DNA of 64,000 nucleotides from Bombus terrestris (taxonomy: Eukaryota; Arthropoda; Insecta; Hymenoptera; Apidae), in NCBI RefSeq assembly GCF_910591885.1, contig NC_063285.1, positions 6,419,395-6,483,394 of the forward strand, read 5' to 3'. Numbering within the stretch: the first letter of the stretch is position 1; each line of letters opens with the position of its first letter. A program made the position numbers and the translations under genes. Shown piece after piece: positions 58,546 through 64,000 of this stretch. The notes below the pieces were generated by a model. The model saw only the letters and a list, made by a program, of their open reading frames with translations, made no database searches and was not told the origin of the DNA.

Positions 58546-59346
58546 CTATTCTGCAATCAAAATTTTGGCATTAGTGAAATTTTTAGGACTTCTTATTTTA
58601 TCTCTGAAGTTTTCGGATGTATTTATGACACTCTCTGCTATTTCTTTCGCAGCTTTTCCTGTGAATGTCAATGCCTGTTGAATATCAAGGAATACTGCTG
58701 AGCAGTATTTTTTCTTTTCGAGGGTTTGGCTGATATTGTGTGTTATTCGGTGGATTTGCTTTATTGTGGAATGCTGCTTCCGAAAGCCGAATTGATGATC
58801 TGGCAGGGTTTTCAGATCCTCTAGGAGTGGAAGGAGTCGATTCGTTAACAACTTTTCGAATAGTTTTGACAAAGTGGGTAGAAGACTAATTGGGCGATAG
58901 GAGCTAGTTTCCTGTATTGGTTTTCCGGGTTTAGCGATGGGCGTGATTTGTGACGTTTTCCAGGTTTCGGGATAGTATTCAAGGCGAAGGATTGCGTTGA
59001 AGATTGAAGAAATGAGTGCAATCCCTTTTACAGGTAGTTCCTTAATTGCTTTATTACTTATTTGATCATGTCCCGGTGCTTTCCTGGGGTTCAGACGATG
59101 GATGAATTCAGTAACCTCTAAAGAAGTGAAAGGTTTAATGGGGAGAGACATTTGGAAGGGAGAATGCAGGTATTCTGTTATTTCCGGAGCGGTATTGGAG
59201 GAATGTGGTTTCAAAATGTTGGATAGGTAGTTGGCGAAGGGATTGGCTTTTTCTATAGGGCTTCGTGCCCATCCGCCTTGCGGACAGCGAATTGGTAGGA
59301 TTATTTGGGGGGGGGGGGACGCGTGAGTTTCCTGGAAGCCTTCCAT
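58546..59346 (-). pseudogene. LINE ORF2, reverse transcriptase N-terminal part
   Basis: Continues ORF2 after the homopolymer frameshift. Motifs NPRKAPGHDQISNKAIKELP, ITPIAKPGKP, YRPISLLPTLSKLFEKLL, HQFGFRKQHSTIKQIH and FLDIQQA (RT motif A, final F/D lost). After FLDIQQA the reading becomes a peptide with no RT likeness (TGKAAKEIAESVI...), so motif B and the catalytic FADD are missing. Inactive. Confidence 0.85.
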
Positions 59347-60404
59347 AGTGAGTAGTTGGAGTCGGCAGAGGGGGACAAATGGACGAGGTACTTTTGGAAA
59401 CAGTCATTTTTGAATTTTTTAATGATTTTGATTAACTTCCTGGTTGCGTTGTTTAGCTTGCGTTTGTCATCCGGTGTTCTATGGGTTTGCCATACTCTTC
59501 TTAGTCTTCGTTTTTCTATAATTTTGTTTAATATGTAATGGGGATATTCGTGTTTACTGATAGAAGTCTTAGTAGGTGTTGAGGAGCGGATGGCGTTTGT
59601 TATGCTCGTGTTTAGGTATTCTATGGCAGTATCTGTCTTTGTTTTTAGTGAGATTGAGGCAGAGGTTGAGCGGTTAAAGATTTCTTTGAAGAGCTGCCAG
59701 TCGGTGAGTTGGTTGTGAATAAGGCCATTAGGTGGGTTCTCGATTATTGCTGAACCGACTGTTGCTATTACGGGGGAGTGGTCGGAAGAGAGTTCAGTCG
59801 AGGAGTTGATTTGGACGTATCTGGGCGAGATATTTTTGGTTATGAAGAAGTCGAGTAAATCGGGGATTTTGTTAGTGTCAGTGGGCCAGTATGTGGGTTC
59901 ATATGTGGTGAGGTAGTTGAGATTGTTGGTGCTTATGCTTTTCAGGAGGTTTTTGCCTCTTGCTGTGACAAGTTTGCTGCCCCATTGGGTATGTTTGGCG
60001 TTATACTGTCCTCCAGCTATGAGTCTATTGCCTAGGGCGTCAAATAGGCTGTCGAAGTTCTCTTTTGCAATCGAGTGTCTGGGAGGGCGGTATACTGCTG
60101 AGGTGGTGATTGTACTATGGCGGTCTTCTATTGCTACGCTTGTGGCTTGAAGGTAGTCTTTCTGGGATGATGGAAGCTCGCAGTGCTTAATGCTGGATTT
60201 GATGATGATTCCGGTACCGCCGTGTGCCTTTCCACTGGGGTGCTGTGTGTGGTAGAAGTTGTAGCCGTGTATTTTGAGGTAGTTTTTGTCGGTGAAGTGG
60301 GTTTCGGATATGAGCAATACATCGATTTGCTGTTGTTTTAAGAATAGTTCTAGTTCAAATGTGTGCTGAGCTAGACCGTTGGCGTTCCACAAAGCTATTC
60401 GCAT
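59301..60404 (-). pseudogene. LINE ORF2, endonuclease part (catalytic Asp replaced)
   Basis: Begins at ATG 60404 (MRIALWNANGL), five bases after the ORF1 stop. Endonuclease motifs: WNANGL, ISETHF, GGTGIIIKSS, VYRPPRH, GGQYNAKHTQWG, LLDFFITKN, ELSSDHSPVIA. Where the family has GDxNAKH this copy reads GGQYNAKH, so a conserved catalytic Asp is Gln (CAG, near 60010). The frame ends in a Pro run from the C/G homopolymer, after which RT is in another frame. Confidence 0.88.
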
Positions 60405-60409
60405 TGGTT

Positions 60410-61477
60410 TTATTTTGCTTCTGTGCGTATGAATTTGTCCATGAAGAGTGTGAGAAGTGACAGCAAGTTGTTAATTTGCTCAGATTGCTTCTCGATAAGT
60501 TTTTCGAGTCTGGTAAAGTTTTCTGTGTTTTGTGGGGTGGGAATTCTATTTTCTGTGTGTACACTGTGGGTTTTCGAGTTGTTTACGTTTCCTTGTGCTG
60601 CCTGCGCATAGGATACTGATGGTGAGGTGAGTTTTTGGGGTCTAGGTTCTTGTATGGTTATGTCCTTGGGTCTCAGTTTTGGATACTTAATATTATGTAG
60701 TGTTTTGTAGGCTGAGCATCCTTTGTAGTTCGCAGGATGCTCTCCTTGACAGTGGATGCACTTAGCGGAGGTTTCAGGGGATTTAGTGCATTGGTCAGTG
60801 GGGTGATTACCTGCACATTTTACGCACCGGAAGTTATGGTTGCAGTATTTCTGCGTGTGGCCGTACCTTTGGCACCTTTTACATTGTACTATTTCTTTCT
60901 TTACAAGAGGTGGTTCGATCTTAACTATAGAGTTCATCAGCCGATTGATGTTGTAGATATCTTTGTTATTTTGTTTTTGTTTTATATCGATGAAAAATAA
61001 CGATAGTGGATTTTTTGTGACTCTATGTCTAATGTTGCTGATGTTGGTTACCTCGTGGCCAAGTGTTTGAAGTTCGAACTTTAGTTTGTCTAGGTCGACT
61101 GAGTGGTGGATATTGCGTAGCACCACACGAAAAGGTCTTTCTTGCTTGAGCTGATATGTGTGAAATTTTGCATTCAAAGTTTTTAGCAACTTAGTTAATT
61201 TTCTATAGGCGTCTGGGTGGGTCGGCAGAATTGTCACGTGGTCGTTGTTAATTTTTAACTTGTAGTCCTCTTTGCTGATATCTTTTTCAATGGTCCTTAT
61301 CATTGTCTGGATGTCGATTACGTCGTCAATGAATATTGGCGGGGGAGGGGGAATTCTTTGGGTATGGAGATAATTTACCGTTTCGGTTGTATTAATGGAG
61401 TCTTGAGTCTCCAGCATTGAGAATCTGTTGTAGGTGGTCACTTGGCTAGTTGGTGGTTTAACTTGACTCTTGTTCAC
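60410..61477 (-). CDS. LINE ORF1: gag-like RNA-binding protein
   Basis: About 355 residues. The N-terminus lacks an in-frame ATG: 61477 is GTG, and the first ATG is at residue 21 (FSMLETQD), so the start is uncertain. A PPPPPIFIDDV stretch is followed by a folded region (MIRTIEKDISKEDYKLK ... AKFHTYQLKQERPFRVVLR). Three zinc knuckles follow: CKRCQRYGHTQKYC, CVKCAGNHPTDQC and CIHCQGEHPANYKGC. A C-terminal LEKLIEKQSEQINNLLSLL heptad region may be a coiled coil. The frame is intact. Confidence 0.85.
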   Translation of the reverse strand: MNKSQVKPPTSQVTTYNRFSMLETQDSINTTETVNYLHTQRIPPPPPIFIDDVIDIQTMIRTIEKDISKEDYKLKINNDHVTILPTHPDAYRKLTKLLKTLNAKFHTYQLKQERPFRVVLRNIHHSVDLDKLKFELQTLGHEVTNISNIRHRVTKNPLSLFFIDIKQKQNNKDIYNINRLMNSIVKIEPPLVKKEIVQCKRCQRYGHTQKYCNHNFRCVKCAGNHPTDQCTKSPETSAKCIHCQGEHPANYKGCSAYKTLHNIKYPKLRPKDITIQEPRPQKLTSPSVSYAQAAQGNVNNSKTHSVHTENRIPTPQNTENFTRLEKLIEKQSEQINNLLSLLTLFMDKFIRTEAK

Positions 61478-62850
61478 ATTTGTCTTGATTGGTTCCAGCT
61501 TGCGTTTTTTCGTGTGCTGGTCGTTTGCAAAGAGAGATGTGTTGCCCCCTTTGGCACGGGGGAGGAAGAACGGCGGTGTTATAATTTAGCTCCGGAGAGC
61601 CTGGTTGGAATGTTAAGGCCATCATCGAGCTAGTTAGTTCAGTATGAAAGAACTAGTCGAGAGGCTGTGTGAACACTTAGCTAGGTTTGTTGGATTCGCT
61701 TTCGACAGATGGGTGTCACGTGTAGTATTGTGAACTTCACAGGGCACTGGACACACGTCTGCACGCTTCGGCACTCACCAGCAAACAGTGAATTAAAAAT
61801 GAATATCATCAATGCTTTGGGTTTAGGTTTGGGTTAGATTTTTAATTCGACTGCCGCGAAATAGTATCGAAGTAATCATAGAACTGGAAGACGAATAAAT
61901 AATTTATATCATTTTACGAAAAGGATAACTATTATTACAGGATAAAGATAAAGTAAAACACAAGATTATCTCTTCACGGCTTTCATACGTTAAATATGAT
62001 AAATTCAAATTAAAATACCTGCTAAATTAATATAGTTTTGGACAAAAATAGGTTAATACCTTTTTGTAGAGAATGCCGAAGTGGATCGATTAATATATAA
62101 AAAGCATATGACTCCATTTAAGAAAACAAAACTGATTTTCGTATTTTTTCTAAATTCATTCACTTGTCAAGAAACCGTTATTATCACATTATTTAATACT
62201 TTAAATCCTAGAACTTTTACGTCGAACATTTTCGCGTATTCTCTGAAACGAAATTATTTAACATGGACACGGTTCGTGGAGCACGCAGTGTAGATTTAAT
62301 ACGGAAGATGTTAGTTACTAATTCGATACTAGTTACTACTCACATGCTTACTCGTTGGTTGCCTCGTCGAGAAGAATGAAATCATATGATCTTTTTTTCA
62401 CGTAGCTTATTTCCTAATAAGGAAACGTCAACATTAGACTAATTTATAATAGAAAAAATATAATTTTAAGTTGTGCTAACCGAAAATGCTATTTGAAGCT
62501 ATTTGAAGTTTATTAAATATGACACTCGTGATTTTCAAATTTCAAAATTTCAGCCCCGTTTCAGTCGTGCAATTGCGTCAGCGATGTGTAACAAATTGTT
62601 TTTCTAAGACGTTTAATTCTTCTTTTTACCGAGTTTTCTGTGTTTAAATAATCCAGTTAAGTTTGCAAAATTCTAAGAAAACTAATCAAATTCTTTAGTT
62701 CGGCACATAACATTGAAATATCTATAAGCATATATGCATGTAATGATAGCAATCTACCGCAATAAAATGGTAAACATGTTTATAACTTGGTTAACAATAA
62801 ATTTCATAATGTTTATTTATCCATGGTTCAGAACATGCGTTACGAATTAT

Positions 62851-62948
62851 AATACTTGAATTTATACTCATTTTCTTCAATCTCGTGCTCGAAGAGTGGA
62901 AAGCAATGGCTCCAGGTTTTGTAGTATTAAACTAATTTAATTATATAC
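62851..62948. repeat. 98-bp exact duplication, copy 1
   Basis: Runs from AATACTTGAATTTATACTCA to TTTAATTATATAC and is repeated without visible change at 63819-63916, in the same orientation, 968 bases apart. Confidence 0.92.
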
Positions 62949-63818
62949 TTCGATAGACAGTAACATAATTGACACGAATGACATAATGTCACATCGAAGT
63001 TATTGAATTTATATCACATGCCGGTGATACAACCATCAAAACCATTATTCTTTCCTTTTATTATACATTCGTAGTAGCTCTTACGGCAACATTTGCATCA
63101 TCATCGATAGTCAAGAATGAAACCATAAATTCAAGAAATATAATATTTGTTCGACATCCTTTCTGTTTGCGATCATTAATCCGGTACACGTTTCCGTATA
63201 CGTTTACTGTACTTACTGTACGTTTGTACTGTACGTTTACTGTGTTTACTGTACGTTACTGTATACGTTTCCTTTCCGTATAAATATAATTTCCTCGTAA
63301 TTAGTCCATTCACAATCACGGTAATATAATACAATTAATATAACAGTATAAAAAGTCCTTAACAGTTAATTTGCTTAAATTTTTATCAGTGTATAATGTA
63401 AATGTGAAAATAGCAAAGAAAGCAGATGAGCAAAGGATCATAAGAGTTTCCGTTACCCTCTTATCAATTAACGTATATGTCTCATTAGGAAATAAATACT
63501 ACGTACGAAAACGCGTATTTCGTTTCCATGTAGACCGTCATAAAAATGTTTGCGTGCGATATTTCGCTCCCTTTCTTGGATCTTTGCGTTCCTTTCATGA
63601 CATCCTTACAGAGCGTGTTACACGCCAGCCTAATTGTCTCGTAAAACTTCCTCCCATGTATTCTAGTAATTTCTATACATGATCTTATAACAATAAGATT
63701 TTTAAATACTTTCTTTGTCGTTGTACATAGAAACAGCATTTAATAGATATACCTCTTTTTCTCAAGATAACCAAGAAGCACATATGCCAATACTCCTCAT
63801 TGCTGTTGTATACATTGG

Positions 63819-63916
63819 AATACTTGAATTTATACTCATTTTCTTCAATCTCGTGCTCGAAGAGTGGAAAGCAATGGCTCCAGGTTTTGTAGTATTAAAC
63901 TAATTTAATTATATAC
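63819..63916. repeat. 98-bp exact duplication, copy 2
   Basis: Second copy of 62851-62948. Flanking sequence on both sides differs from copy 1, so only this piece was duplicated. Confidence 0.92.
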
Positions 63917-64000
63917 ATTGTATGTATATAATTGTATATAATGTATTGTATTGTATATTATGTATACATTGTATACATTGTTGTATACATTTGTTCCTTG

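Larger units (their letters stand above)
58546..61790 (-). mobile_element. Jockey-type LINE, 3'-truncated copy
   Basis: Minus strand: a putative 5' untranslated part (61790-61478), ORF1 (61477-60410), ORF2 starting at ATG 60404 and split by a frameshift at a G-run on the + strand (about 59308-59316). RT stops after motif A near 58680. The bases 58540-58675 are not LINE-like and join the element to the LTR repeat at 58161-58520. Confidence 0.85.
61791..64000. other. AT-rich terminal region, no gene recognised
   Basis: Holds a 98-bp exact direct duplication (62851-62948 and 63819-63916) and a GTTTACTGTACG-type short repeat (63180-63265). A TATAATTGTATATAATGTATTG simple region lies at the end. 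The frames at 62081, 63371 and 63715 match no family I know; the last ends in the duplicated segment (LEEWKAMAPGFVVLN). Confidence 0.4.

Overview
The window reads as a piece of an insect nuclear genome, most likely from an aculeate hymenopteran (bee, wasp or ant). It is AT-rich, has spliced genes with GT-AG introns, and carries two insect odorant receptor genes of the 7tm_6 family. It also holds many arthropod transposons: Jockey/R1-type LINEs, Tc1/mariner, hAT, pogo and LTR elements. Order and species are inference; insect chemoreceptor genes are not.

Host genes. Two complete odorant receptor (OR) models can be spliced by eye, both on the + strand. OR-1 has six exons (9930-23038, 387 aa) and OR-2 has six exons (36190-46561, 374 aa). 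In each, every exon joins in frame at GT-AG sites and the C-terminus has the expected receptor shape, so both look intact. Each has one very large intron between exons 2 and 3 (10.1 kb and 8.9 kb) filled with transposon debris. Upstream, at 2404-2848, lie two broken exons of a fatty acyl-CoA reductase, a host-gene relic with a frameshift.

Region by region. 1-1775: end of a degraded Jockey-like LINE (- strand). 1.8-9.9 kb: the reductase relic, a terminal-inverted-repeat (TIR) element (3573-4556), a pogo/Tigger-like transposase tail, an R1-like endonuclease relic and LTR-like repeats. 9.9-23.0 kb: OR-1, with a TIR transposon making up nearly all of intron 1 and at least four elements in intron 2. 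23-36 kb: intergenic repeats (LTRs, a Tc1 relic, three more TIR or fold-back elements). 36.2-46.6 kb: OR-2. 46.6-61.8 kb: a retrotransposon cluster with three LINEs, one nearly full length, plus LTR repeats. 61.8-64 kb: AT-rich sequence with a 98-bp exact duplication.

How it fits together. The only functional host theme visible is olfaction. The two receptors would be expressed in antennal sensory neurons and work with the co-receptor Orco, which is not in this window. Everything else is selfish DNA, much of it nested. The most unusual item is a 265-bp element at 50109-50373. It has LTR-like TG...CA ends and a short target duplication but contains a tRNA-like (Pol III type) A-box/B-box module, and its first ~80 bases also form the 5' end of the LINE copy it sits in. 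No CRISPR, operon, prokaryotic signature or functional RNA gene is seen. All assignments come from reading the sequence; no database search was made.
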